Positions 47,870-58,239 of a stretch of 64,000 bases of DNA are shown piece by piece. This stretch comes from Nectonema munidae. Its lineage: Eukaryota; Nematomorpha; Nectonematoida; Nectonematidae. The stretch lies in contig JAUIRK010000293.1 of NCBI GenBank assembly GCA_030549495.1, forward strand, positions 434,001-498,000. Direction: 5' to 3'. Under the pieces are notes generated by a model. That model saw only the letters and a program-made list of their open reading frames with translations, was not told the origin of the DNA and did no database searches. Both the position numbers and the translations under genes were made by a program. Every line of letters starts with the position of its first letter. Within the stretch, counting starts at the first letter, position 1.

Positions 47870-48275
47870 GCATATATTGTTTTTCCTTAAGTATGCTATA
47901 ATTCTGATATTCATAAAAAAAATATAAATTATTATAAAACGTTAATATTTTAAATATCAATTTTGGTAAGAATTTTTTTAGCTTATTTAAAGTTATTTTT
48001 TACATTAAACATACAACAGTAAAAAATTATTATAGAACGTAAAAAATTGAAGAATGAAAAAACGCTTTTGCCTCCTTACATAACCGAAAAAGAACTTACT
48101 TAAAAATTATAATGAATACGTAGAGACATTCAACTTTTTTTAAAGGTTATGTATTATATAAATTATGTTCATTCATAAATTTATAGTGATCAGAAATATA
48201 AAAAAAAATCATTTATATTTTTGAGTTGTATGAGTGTCTTTCAATGCAAAAGATGAAGGATTTACTGTCGTAATT
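47870..48275. other. Intergenic stretch 3' of NUBP2
   Basis: AT-rich and featureless, adjoining the NUBP2 3' end. Confidence 0.35.
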
Positions 48276-48281
48276 TGAAAT

Positions 48282-48287
48282 TTTATT
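48282..48287 (-). promoter_or_regulatory. Poly(A) signal of NUBP2
   Basis: TTTATT on the plus strand (AATAAA on the minus) about 120 bp past the stop codon of the minus-strand gene. Confidence 0.45.
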
Positions 48288-48407
48288 AAAAAATAAAGGA
48301 ATTTTTATAATGGAATATGGATTACTCCATATATTTTTTCAGAATGAAAGAGATTTTACTTTTTATGTGAATCGTAGTGATTGATATGTATTGAAAAAAC
48401 AAAAAAA

Positions 48408-49187
48408 TTATTTTTGGAATTTTTTTATATGCTCTATAATGACGTCAAAACTTTGAGTAATGTCAGAAGATGGATACTTCAATAAGAAATTTTGTCCTTG
48501 ATCTTCACATAAAGCCAAATTTGGGTCGATAGGTAGGGCAGTTAAGTAGGGTATACTGGCGTAATCACACAACATTTTACCGCCTTTCGAGGAAAAAATG
48601 TTGGTGCAGTGAGAGCAGTGTGGACACACGAATTTGCTTTTATTCTCAATCAATCCAATGATGGGAAGATTTAGCTTTTTGCAAAAAGTTATTTCTCTTC
48701 GCACGTCATTCAAGGAAATGTTCTGTGGCGTAGTGACCAGGATGGAGCCGAGAATTTTACACTCCTTCAAGTTCTCAACTATGGATATGTGTTCATCAGA
48801 GGTGCCAGGCGGAGTGTCAACGATCAAATAATCGAGGATACCCCACAATACATCAGATACCAATTGCTTAATCATGGATGCCTTTTTTGGACCTCTCCAA
48901 ATGATAGCCTCGTCTTCACTCGCCACCAAGAAGCCCAAGGACATCACAGACAAGAGCTGCCCATTGTCGTAATAGACGGGCACCCAGTGGCCATCTTTGG
49001 AAGAATGTACTGAGGAATGATTGAGGTTTAGTATTTTGGGGATGCTTGGTCCACACAAGTCAATGTCCAGAAGACCAACTCTACAGCCCTTTTCAATAAG
49101 AGAAAGCGCTAAGAGACAGGCAACGCTACTTTTTCCAACGCCCCCCTTTCCAGATAAAACCAAGATAATATTTTTGACATCATCCAT
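48408..49187 (-). CDS. NUBP2: Cytosolic Fe-S cluster assembly factor NUBP2/Cfd1-type ATPase
   Basis: 259 codons, open from Met at 49187 to the stop at 48408, with no intron. The Mrp/NBP35 P-loop ATPase family is clear. The deviant Walker A GKGGVGKS is at residues 13-20, DIDLCGPSIPKIL at 41-53, DYLIVDTPPGTSDEHI at 119-134, and a zinc/iron-sulfur cysteine group CPHCSHC at 188-194. Family members form a scaffold with NUBP1 that assembles 4Fe-4S clusters for cytosolic and nuclear proteins. NUBP2 lacks the N-terminal ferredoxin-like cysteines of NUBP1, and this protein starts directly at the ATPase domain, which favours NUBP2. Length is near the usual 260-275. The lack of introns among long-intron genes could reflect a natural single-exon gene or a retrocopy. 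No poly(A) tract or other retrocopy mark was seen, and all motifs are intact, so it is probably functional. Confidence 0.95.
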   Translation of the reverse strand: MDDVKNIILVLSGKGGVGKSSVACLLALSLIEKGCRVGLLDIDLCGPSIPKILNLNHSSVHSSKDGHWVPVYYDNGQLLSVMSLGFLVASEDEAIIWRGPKKASMIKQLVSDVLWGILDYLIVDTPPGTSDEHISIVENLKECKILGSILVTTPQNISLNDVRREITFCKKLNLPIIGLIENKSKFVCPHCSHCTNIFSSKGGKMLCDYASIPYLTALPIDPNLALCEDQGQNFLLKYPSSDITQSFDVIIEHIKKFQK

Positions 49188-49199
49188 TACACTTACTTG

Positions 49200-49640
49200 A
49201 AAATCTTTCTCTTAATGCTTCATTCGTGGAGGAAACTGTGTGCGTATTCAATAATCATGAAGAGTCCTAGAATTAAAAATATGAAGAGTGAAATAATGAT
49301 TTAAATATGATTAATTTAAAAAAATAAAGCAAGAAACACGGAGTTTATCAAAGTTAAAGCTTGGAATATTCAAATTTTTTGTTTTGGCTCGAAAATTCCG
49401 ACTTTTTAATTAATATTCGATGTTGGTTGCTTTATTTATTTGAAAATACATTAACATGAGCAGTTATCAGATTATTGAGCACTGGTTAACACCGAGATAA
49501 CATCGCCCTCGCCATTCAAAGGCGATAATATTTTTAAATCGAAGTGGCAAGAAGACCAGAAAAACATTTTCATTTTCGTAATATTTTCACTGTATCAAAA
49601 GTTTTGAACTATCAACAGTTTTAGAGCTGTGAAGTTTGCT
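49200..49640. other. Upstream region of NUBP2
   Basis: Likely promoter side of NUBP2. No distinctive core-promoter motif. Confidence 0.35.
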
Positions 49641-49664
49641 TTTACTTTGACAAAATTTAAAAGT

Positions 49665-49775
49665 AGTGAAACCTCTGTAAAACAGTCCCTCATAAAAACT
49701 GACCACCTTTCTAAAGCAGTCGTTGTAAAAGTGGTGGCAAAATTATATTAAAATTAATATCATTTTCTTAACAAA
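49665..49775. repeat. Possible pogo-type transposon terminus
   Basis: AGTGAAACCTCTGTAAAACA, then TCATAAAAACTGACCACC and CAGTCGTTGTAAAAGTGG, resemble pogo/Tigger ends, which often begin CAGTGAAACCTC. No partner end found. Confidence 0.3.
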
Positions 49776-49934
49776 ACTGGCCAGCCCTTGAATGATAAAA
49801 AAAATTCAAAAAAAGATAACCTAGGATACTTTTACTCTACTCAAATGAGTACAGGGGTAGCTAATGGGTTAATGCCAGTCTTACTTAAAGGCAAACCTAC
49901 CATTTATATACCGTTATCCAAAATATCACAAGAG

Positions 49935-50275
49935 ACTTATAATAGAGTACGAGCAGAGCGCGCGCTACCTATATATTTTGGGGGCAAGTGCCCCCCCCCC
50001 CCCCCGAAAATTTTCAACTTGCCCCAAGTGTCTTAACTTAAGAAAAAATTATAAAAACATATAGCTGTGCAAGTAACTTTGAGAACATTTATGCCATATA
50101 TTGGAAACAAAACTGTTTGAAAATGATTAAATGCCTTTATAACAATTTGTTTATGTAATTTATATAGTATTTTTAGCGCCCTCTATTGTTAAGATAATAA
50201 ATTTTTTCCATAATGTAAATTCTTATTGCCCCTTCAAAGCCCCCCCCCCCCCCCCCTTTTTTAGCACGGATACTG
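49935..50275. repeat. Possible small element with C-run termini
   Basis: The left part has GGGGGCAAGTG and a run of 16 C, the right part GCCCCTTCAAAG and a run of about 18 C then TTTTTTAGCACGGATAC. The interior is AT-rich. No inverted termini or duplication are clear. Confidence 0.3.
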
Positions 50276-50299
50276 AGTACGAACTATACTGTTAGAATA

Positions 50300-50855
50300 T
50301 GTGGGCACCCGCAAGAACCCACATAAAGAAAATTTTAAGGGGCGAGTAGGTGCGGGTAGAATTTTGAGGTATGGGTAATATTTGAGAATATTTAAGATGT
50401 TTTTCTAAAGTAGTAGAATACACTGTTAATTAGATTTTTTCTTTATTTTAAGCATGATGATCATAGGCCTACAAAATTTTAATTTGTAAAAGTTACTTGA
50501 AAAATATTATCTGGTAATACATATTTCAGATATGCTCTTTACAAAAATCAAAACCATTAATGTTGATCACGTAAGGAATTTTGACAATTAAATTTTGAAA
50601 TATTTCAAAAAATAGAGATTTTTCAATCAAAATAGCTCACTTTTGAATATTTTTAATGAACGCAAGCGTATTGTATATCAAAATAAGTAAAGAAGTTAAA
50701 TATTTTATTAAAAATATATAGTTGTAATAATATAATAATTGCTTTTACGGCTACTTTTCCTAGCTGGTTATTAAAAATATATATTACAAAAAGAAGCTTA
50801 TTTTTCAAAATAATTAAATGAAATATCATTTTATAATGTTACTTTTTTTTCTTTT
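50300..50855. other. Intergenic stretch
   Basis: AT-rich, no recognised feature. Confidence 0.35.
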
Positions 50856-50859
50856 AAAA

Positions 50860-51670
50860 AAATTTCTTTGATGTTTGTTTTATTTTGGAAGAACACGTTT
50901 CAGGATGTAACATCCAGCAATAATTTGCCATCATATCTTTGTTCTATCTACCTCGATATCTTTTTCTTATTCCTTTTATTCTTGGTGAAATCTTTCACCT
51001 GGTTATTCACTAAAATCTCACAAATTGTTTGGAAAATAAGATAAATGTCAATGTAGAAATGTAACTTTAAGCTCATTTTACATCTAAATATTTGAAATTG
51101 CTTAATACATTTTCAATCATTTCTTTGAAATTTGGAGGTTTATAATTGCCTAAAAAATTTTCTATGCCATTCTTTATCCTTAACCAAGCATTTTTTTACA
51201 TCACTCAAAACTTTTTCAAATTCATCATCTCTCATTAATTTCCTGATGTTTGCCACAACAAAAGCTTTCTTTAATTTTCCCATAAGAAATGTTTGGAAAG
51301 TTTTTGACTAAATGTATAAATCCATTTGAATCTTCAGTAAATGGTTTTACAAACTGTTTCATAAGAGCAAGTTTAATATGCAAAGAAGAGAGTAAAACTT
51401 TATTTACATCAATTAAACTTGATTTAACAATGTTTTTAATTCCTGCAACAAAAGTTCCCTTAGGCCATTCTTTTTTAATCCAAAGAGAGTGTCTATCTCT
51501 ACTATCCAACTCACACAAAAAATGCAAATTTGGTATTTCCTCCTTGTTATCCAAGAAGCATTGAAATAACTGGGATTGAAGCAAGTTCATTTCGATTGTA
51601 TAATAATACTGTTTTAAGACTTTTTTGATGAATCTACAAAAAGTCGCCATTCTTGAAGATTGTAATTTAT
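50860..51670 (-). pseudogene. Multicopy 'GERFHQD' family gene, copy 3 (C-terminal half)
   Basis: The minus-strand frame at 51225-51650 reads LHFLCELDSRDRHSLWIKKE, then WPKGTFVAGIKNIVKS, LHIKLALMKQFVKPFTED and NGFIHLVKNFPNISYGKIKE, which is the family's central block. Further blocks follow in shifted frames: FLGNYKPPNFKEMIENV-like near 51160, and WNKDMMANYCWML near 50930. It overlaps the other two copies, but with many differences, so the three are old and independent insertions. Confidence 0.65.
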
Positions 51671-51679
51671 GTTAAACTT

Positions 51680-52600
51680 TTGAATTAAACTTGGAACATT
51701 CTTACAAAAAGCTAAACTAGCGATTTAGTAAAAACGAAGAAGAGCTTCAAATGCAATAAATTATTAATTTATTGTAGGTTATGCCAGAGCCAACATAATT
51801 AAAAAATTACATTTTTGAAAATATATTTTAAAATTATATTATTTAACCCTAACCCTAAGACCAAAAATCTCTTATTCTTTTTGTAATACTTCGTTATAGT
51901 ATCACTATAACATAGAAGAGATCATTAAAAGTTGCCTTCCTATCCCTTTTCAAAAACACAATAATTTTTACCAAGTTGTCTTCCAATTTTTATTACTTCA
52001 AATCAAACAAGGAGCAAATATGGAAAGTATTAAATCAAAAGCACAGCTTTCAAATCAAGCACGGGGCAAACTTTATTATAAACAGTATCAAATTAAACAC
52101 AAGTCTAGCTATACTTAAATAACAATGATCTTTACACCGTTGTCTACCCTTTGTTATTATAGCAAATCAAACATGGAACAAAGATTATCCTAAATGGTAG
52201 TAATATATTATTGATTATAGTGAATAAAATTATGATAGGGTAGTGAATGTCTTTATCCTTTTTAGGGTTAGGAAGGATTATACTAGATAAAATTTGATTA
52301 TGGAAGATTTCAAAACGGGTGATAGATGAGTTTTTTAAAACTCAATATACGAAATAAGTTAAAAATTTATTAAGGATTTTAATAATTTGCCTTAAACAAC
52401 GAACCCCAATTGTATTGATATTTATAGAAGTCGTCTACTAAAATTATATTTTAAAAGTCTTTCCTTAGAACTATGTTTATAGTAAAGTTTATAAAATATT
52501 AAAATAATTAACAATGTGAAATTTGTTATTAAGAAGTGAAAATTATTAAAAAATTAAAGTCACCAAAAACCACAACCTTGCACTCTTAACATCTCTCTAC
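51680..52600. other. Intergenic stretch, possibly remaining LINE sequence
   Basis: AT-rich. Two AACCCT units near 51846 are too few to call telomeric. The right edge (52440-52610) may continue the LINE interrupted by the LTR element. Confidence 0.35.
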
Positions 52601-52610
52601 TCCAACTTGC

Positions 52611-52807
52611 TGTTATAATTGAGTGCCTTGAAGCACGATGTTAATATTCATCAATCAACTGACACACACTTCAGGTATACACAATTACTGCCTTCAACCA
52701 CAATGATATCTCACTTGCCTTTCAAACACTAAATAAACGCGCACATTTTGACATTTACGTTGAAAGTAAAGCCTACCTTTCATAAATAAACTTACTTGTT
52801 CATTACA
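52611..52807 (+). repeat. 5' LTR
   Basis: Begins TGTTATAATTGAGTGCC and ends TTGTTCATTACA. Contains AATAAAC-type words near its end. Confidence 0.85.
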
Positions 52808-52811
52808 ATTT

Positions 52812-53045
52812 TCTTTCAACCTCTCTTTTTTTTTTTGTAATGGGTATTGAAAAATTCTTTCTTCTTTGGGAGGTGGGCTGGTCCCAAACCAACAACACCA
52901 GAGGAGAGAGAGAAAAAAATTTTTTTTCCAACAAAAAAATTTCTTCTTTTTCATTTCCCTACCAATAACAAAAACATTTTCTTTCAACCACACCCCCTCC
53001 CCCCCCTCCCACAAAAAAAAAAAAAAAAAAAACAAAAAAAGGTAT
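52812..53045. repeat. Homopolymer-rich stretch inside the LTR element
   Basis: Runs of T, A and C, including CCCTCCCCCCCTCCC followed by 19 A. Similar in kind to the tract at 7500-7750. Confidence 0.6.
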
Positions 53046-55360
53046 CTACATAAAGAAAAAGAATCAAGTCTTTTCTCGTCACTTATTAGCCATACGCAAG
53101 CAACAATCAGACGAAAGTGTGGACGTTTTTGTGCAACAACTTCAAAAACTAAGCCTTGAATGCGAGTATTCTTCTGTTTCTGCTGAACAACAGAGATGAA
53201 CAAATAAGAGACGCCTTGATCACCGGTCTTGCTTCAAACTTTACGTTTATTCGAAAACAAAAGCTTGGACTTACAAAGTGCATATGATCAAGTTCGCGCC
53301 CTAGAAATAGCTCAAAGCAACTCCGATGCTTACTTGACTACAGACACAAGTTCCTTTACTGCTTTTACTAAATTGAATCCGTCTAACTTGCATTACGGAT
53401 ATCAGTCTAGGCATTTTTGCTTTTTCAGAGGAAATACTCCCCATTCAAAGAGGAACTGTCGAGCTAAAAGTTCCAAGTGAAACAAAATGGGACATTTTTC
53501 TAAGGTGTGTAATCTTCTTGTATATATGCTCATGATCAGGAAGTAGTAAAGATTATTCTATTCTAGCAACTACTTCTAGTAAATTTGACAATAAATCTTG
53601 CATGTATGACGTTATTTTAGGTTATATTTATATTATATTTTACTTATAAGGAAGTAAGTGCTAAACATGACTGTTATAGCATCTACTTTTAGTAAATTTA
53701 ATTCAAACGTTTTAATTATAGCAAAGGTAGGGCAAATTGAAGGCAAATGTCTAATAGATACAAGATCTACTGAAAGTTTTGTTTCTTCTGACTTCGTAAA
53801 GAGGTGTTTCCTTTTCATGGGGTTGTAAGTATGGCTTCATCTAACTACACTGTGTCAATATTAGGTTATTGTTTAGAAAATTTATTATTTAAAGAGAACA
53901 TGTATCATAACGTAAAATTGAATGTTTTAGAACATCTTGTAAGTGATATAGTTCTTGGGGAAGATTTCATGAGTGCACACGAATTTATAAAGTTTAATTT
54001 AGGAGGGAAACTTCCCGGTATTCAACTATGCTCTCTTCCAGAATTACAGGCATTTTTCCTGCCATTATTTCGTTATTTAACCAAGGACTGCTGCCCTATC
54101 GCAACAAAATCTAGGCAGTATAGCGATGAGGATACCGAGTTTATTGAAAAAGAAGTGAGAAGATTGCTTAAGGAAGGCATTATAGAGTAAGGTAATTCTC
54201 CTTGGAGAGCGCAGCCTTTCGTTAGAAAGAATGAGAAACATAAACGTCGCATGGTCATAGATTACAGTAGAAGGATAAATAGGTTTACTCAACTAGATGC
54301 GTATCCATTACCTATAATCGAATCAATAGTAGGTTTTAGAGTTTTTACTATCGGTATATCATCAAGTGAAACTCGTGACAAATGATAAAGCGTATATAGC
54401 ATTTCAGCGGAAACAAAAACTGTATCAGTTTACGCGTATTCCGTTCGGTTTTAAAAATGCCGTGCAGTGTTTTCAGAGAATTATAGTTAAAATTATATCT
54501 TCTGCTAATTTACAGGGGAGTATTCGCACATTTAGATAACATAACAATTGCGGGTCTCGACCTCTCTGACCATAACAAAAACCTAAAATCTTTCATGAAC
54601 GCTGCTAGAAAAGCTAACATAACTTTTAATGAAGCAAAATTGCAAATCGCTAAAAACCAAATTTGTCTTCTGGATTACAAGATTAGTGATAACTTGGTGC
54701 AACCTGACCCAAATAGAGTTAAACCCTTTGAAAAGAGTAATTGGATTTTTGCCTATTATGCACGTTGGATTCCGCATTATTCGGATCATATAAGACCCTT
54801 AATTAATGCTAAATCTTTTCACTTAAGTGAAGAGGAAATCACTGCCTTTCAAAAACTTAAAAGCGTGCAAGTAATAGAGCCGAATCAATCTTTAGTTGAG
54901 GAAACAGATGATAGCGACTTTGCCATAGCAACTTCGCTCAGGCAAAAATGACAACCGATCGCATTTCATGCTAGAACGGTGCGAAAAGACGAGAAAGCTC
55001 ACTCTTCTTAATAAACTATTATGAACTAAGAATCTAGCTTCTTATGACTACGATATAAAATCCCGAAAGAGGAGCCTTAATGCTGTTGCTGATACACATT
55101 CAAGGGCAGTTTTGGCTACAACAGACACTTCCATGCTTTATAACATACACAACCAACTTTTCCATCCTGGAATAACGAGAATGGCACATTTTGTTCGTAA
55201 TAAAAATTTACCTTTTTCAATATTGGAAATTAAAGAAAGGATAAAAGGTTGTAAAATTTGTAATGAAATTAAACCTATGTTCTATAATTTACCACATACA
55301 CCTTTGGTGAAGGCTACACGACCATGGGAAAGGTTAAATGTGGTCTTCCCTCCTCTAATG

Positions 55361-56362
55361 CAGCGGTTCTAAAAATGGGGTTCGCGATACCCTGGTGGAC
55401 CGTGAAGGAGTGTCAGGGGTGCCACGAAGGCGCCACAATGTAACTGCTAGCTGTATTCTATTTTACAGTCAATTCTAGCTCCGTCGATTTATTAGCGCAT
55501 TTACACATATACAGACAAACGGAAGTGCCTTGGTAAAATCTTTTTGACATATGTGCCTATTTGTAGAATTTTGAGAATAAAATTTAAATATACTGTAAAT
55601 CAAAAAATTTACGCGAATCGCGAATTCAAAAAAGTTCTATAGTTTTATTTTTAATAAAATTTCAAAGTGTACGCATCAAAATTTTTAATTGAATAAAAAT
55701 TTGAAAGCACCTCTGCCTTCAGAGTACAACTTGATTCAAGAACAGTTCATTGATTTAATTAACGATGGGGGTTCAAACATATTTTCCGTAAAGTGTCCTG
55801 TAGCGATTTTTGGATTAAAATGGCACAGTCCTATCCCGATGTTGCAAAGCTGGCTCTAAGGGCGTTGATTCCATTAGCGACCATTTATGACTGTGAGACA
55901 GCGTTTTCCACATTACTTGCCCTAAAAACAAAATCCCAAAACAGATTAGAAGCAAAAAATGAGAGTTGCATTCTCCAAAACAAAGCCAAATCTAGAAGAA
56001 CTGAATGAGGCAAGCAAATGTACCCATCACATTCAATGTACTTTTGATGTTTAAGGTTGCCATTTTCTCAATGAATAATAATTGATTTCCAAAAAATGTT
56101 TTTGTTTGAATAGTAAATGGTTGCCATTTTTTGAAAATATATTTTGGGTTGTGATTTTTTGAATAAATATTTTTTAGGTTACCATTTTTTGAATAAATAT
56201 TTTTTAAGTTGTCATTTTTAAATAAATATTTGTATTCCAAAAATGTTTTGTTTCAGTAGCCTATAAGTTACTTGTGATTTTTATAAAAGGGTCCGCGAGT
56301 CATCTAAAATATTATAAAAAGACCGCCATGCAAAAAACTTTAAAATAGTTGGAGAACCACTG
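55361..56362 (+). mobile_element. hAT element (SCAND3/ZBED-like), internally deleted, nested in LTR element
   Basis: 1002 bp from CAGCGGTTCTAAAAATGGGG to TTGGAGAACCACTG. Flanks are CTCTAATG (55353-55360) and CTCTAGTG (56363-56370), an 8-bp duplication with one difference. Only the transposase C-terminus remains inside. The ends follow the CAGNGGTTCT pattern of Charlie-like hATs. Confidence 0.88.
55793..56008 (+). pseudogene. hAT transposase C-terminal dimerisation remnant
   Basis: FWIKMAQSYPDVAKLALRAL, then IPLATIYDCETAFSTLLALK, then TKSQNRLEAKNE: the hAT C-terminal block in which (Y/S)-x-C-E-(T/S)-x-F-S is diagnostic. 72 codons remain of a usual 600 or so. Confidence 0.85.
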
Positions 56363-56726
56363 CTCTAGTGAGTACACGTAAGCCAAGAAACGACAAGTAT
56401 AGTCCCCTTGTGGAGGAGAACTCTTGCAGACAACTCCATCTTATGCCTACGTTCGTTTACCTAATGGAAACGAATCGAAAGTAAATCTGAAAGACTTGGC
56501 TCCTATCGATGAAAGCACTCTCAAGCATCTCCACTCTAAGACAGCTAGTGATTCAAATCCAACTATGTCTGACCAAGAAGAAACTCGGAAGCAGCAAGAT
56601 GTTGAGTCTGATCCTGCTACTTCATCGCAATTCCACCTTGACAACACACAAGAAAAAGACGTTACCCCAAAAGAGAAAGACATGCTCCACAACGAAGGGG
56701 ATATTAAAAAGAAAAGATGGGGTGAA

Positions 56727-56922
56727 TGTTATAAATGAGTGCCTTAAGCACGATGTTAATATTCATCAATCAACTGACACACACTTCAATTATACACAAT
56801 GGCTGCCCTCAACCACAATGATATCTCACTTGCCTTTCAAACACTGTATAAACGCGCACATTTTGACATTTACATTAAAAGTAAAGCCTATCTTTCTTAA
56901 ATAAACTTACTTGTTCATTACA
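56727..56922 (+). repeat. 3' LTR
   Basis: Begins TGTTATAAATGAGTGCC and ends TTGTTCATTACA. It corresponds along its whole length to the 5' LTR. Confidence 0.85.
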
Positions 56923-57570
56923 CTTGTATAGAATAATTCTTCTTCAGTACTCAGTCCACACTGCGGAGCATACACTGACAGCATAGATATAATTTATTTC
57001 TCAATTGACAATTCTAGAACTATTATGCTACCTCTTAAGAGTCTGACAGAAATCACTTTCTCTACCCACTCCATTTGGACCAGTAATCCAATTCCACCTA
57101 GACAATAAGTTTGTTTCCCAACTTGACAATAAGTTTGTTTCCTAAATTGGGAGCGTTCGCGTTAGGATTGTATCTTTCACTCAGTTGTATTTATATATTG
57201 TCACATAAATTCTTGTAAAATAATATATATAACAAGGTATAGCTATTCTTTTGTAACAAGGGCCGATAGGTGTTTAGTGGGATGGAAAGTCCAGTTAGAC
57301 TTGGACTCAGCATTCCGGGTGGGCCACGATATCCGAAAGGATGGATGCGAACGCCACAAAACAACTTAATAATTAATAATTAATAATAATCCAACTCCAC
57401 CTTGTCGATTAAACTTGCCACTACAATACCATTTGTAAGCATCAGGCGATGTCTACATTCCTCCAAATAAGCATGTTTACAACCTCTGCGCTCTCTTTCG
57501 CCAAAGATCCCACATTTGCAGAAACAAATCTTAAAATTCTAGTTTTCCCGGAGTTTTCCAAGAGTCCATC
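56923..57570 (-). mobile_element. LINE endonuclease (EEP) region, decayed, interrupted by the LTR element
   Basis: Minus strand from 57550: ILRFVSANVGSLAKESAEVV then NMLI.RNVDIA (start of an apurinic-endonuclease-like domain). Near 57100-56940: MEWVEKVISVRLLRGSIIVL, and SVYAPQCGLSTEEELFY (the Tyr-Ala-Pro block). The frame runs up to the LTR edge and seems to resume at 52610, left of the LTR element. An unrelated GC-rich piece (57240-57365) and TAATAATTA repeats lie within it. Confidence 0.65.
57240..57365. other. Unidentified GC-richer segment
   Basis: GGGATGGAAAGTCCAGTTAG, then ACTTGGACTCAGCATTCCGG and ATCCGAAAGGATGG. It contains short self-complementary words (CCAGTTAGACTTGG region, ATCC.GGAT) suggesting some structure, but it matches no RNA gene I know. 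Confidence 0.3.
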
Positions 57571-57900
57571 ATTAGCTTTCAATTATTAACCTCTGTAGGC
57601 ATATTTTTCCGTTGATTTATTAGCCTCAACTGTACGGGGGACGTACAGTTGAGACGATGGCATAAAATTTTATATTGTCCCTGCATAATTATGAAGGTAA
57701 ATGTGGAGCAAATGTTTTGCCGCCGAATGTCCTTCCTGGTGCCAACCAAAGTGTTGGTCAGTCGAGACAGTTGCCCGTATGAAGGAACGAGGATCCGCGT
57801 TAGTTTGATGTGGACAGCAGACTTTAGAGAACCAAGAGTTAGCCTAGGTGACTGCTCTAAATGAAAATAAATTGCGTGTCTGCACATACATGTCAGATAA
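57570..57900. other. Unidentified moderately GC-rich segment with hairpin
   Basis: Open on both strands for 70-100 codons without motifs. It may be the 5' part of the adjoining minus-strand LINE. Contains a perfect 12-bp hairpin at 57625-57653. Confidence 0.35.
57625..57653. repeat. Perfect 12-bp hairpin
   Basis: CTCAACTGTACG, loop GGGGA, CGTACAGTTGAG. All twelve pairs match. Confidence 0.9.
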
Positions 57901-58235
57901 CTATTAAATTCTTTAGATTTAACTCAATTTAGTATAGAAAATTATTATAAATTTTATAGATATTTTTAGAGAGAATTTTACCAGCAATCATAATTTTTTT
58001 GACGATCAATCGAGTAACAAATTTAACAATAAATAAAATCGTTGTTCGAAACTGTACACAAATATAATTTTTCAGGAGTGTATCTAATATAGACACTAAG
58101 TTATAAATTCAGGGATAAACGTATTGATAAATACATATATATTTTTATTTTGCCTGATTGCATTTTAATGACTGCTTAGTATAATAAGCGAATACAAAAG
58201 CTAAATTCATAATAAAATTTTTAATTAATTATAAA
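57901..58235. other. AT-rich stretch
   Basis: No feature recognised. It may be the head of the repeat that follows. Confidence 0.3.
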
Positions 58236-58239
58236 ACCA

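Larger units (their letters stand above)
52611..56922 (+). mobile_element. Ty3/gypsy-type LTR retrotransposon fossil
   Basis: Two direct LTRs of about 197 bp, each TGTTATAA...CATTACA, roughly 93% identical by eye, with flanks CTTGC and CTTGT as an imperfect 5-bp target duplication. Between them, in order, are a gag-like region with a zinc-knuckle block (about 53050-53480), a protease-like block (about 53680-54000), reverse transcriptase (about 54080-54950), and the zinc-binding start of an integrase (about 55110-55360). The rest of integrase is not seen. A hAT element lies inside at 55361-56362. The coding region is broken at well over five places and the element is dead. LTR divergence suggests an old but not ancient insertion. 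Confidence 0.85.

Noticed and set aside
48634-49013. Plus-strand frames overlapping NUBP2
   Set aside because: Shadows of the conserved minus-strand gene.
51846-51857. Two AACCCT units as telomeric repeat
   Set aside because: Only two units, and arthropod telomeres usually carry TTAGG. Chance is the simpler explanation.
56424-56904. Overlapping 104- and 131-codon plus frames at the right end of the LTR element
   Set aside because: They lie within the LTR fossil and run into its 3' LTR. Not an independent host gene.
57255-57365. Structured RNA gene in the GC-richer segment
   Set aside because: Some self-complementary words exist, but no recognisable Pol III boxes, tRNA cloverleaf or snRNA motif. 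Left as unidentified.
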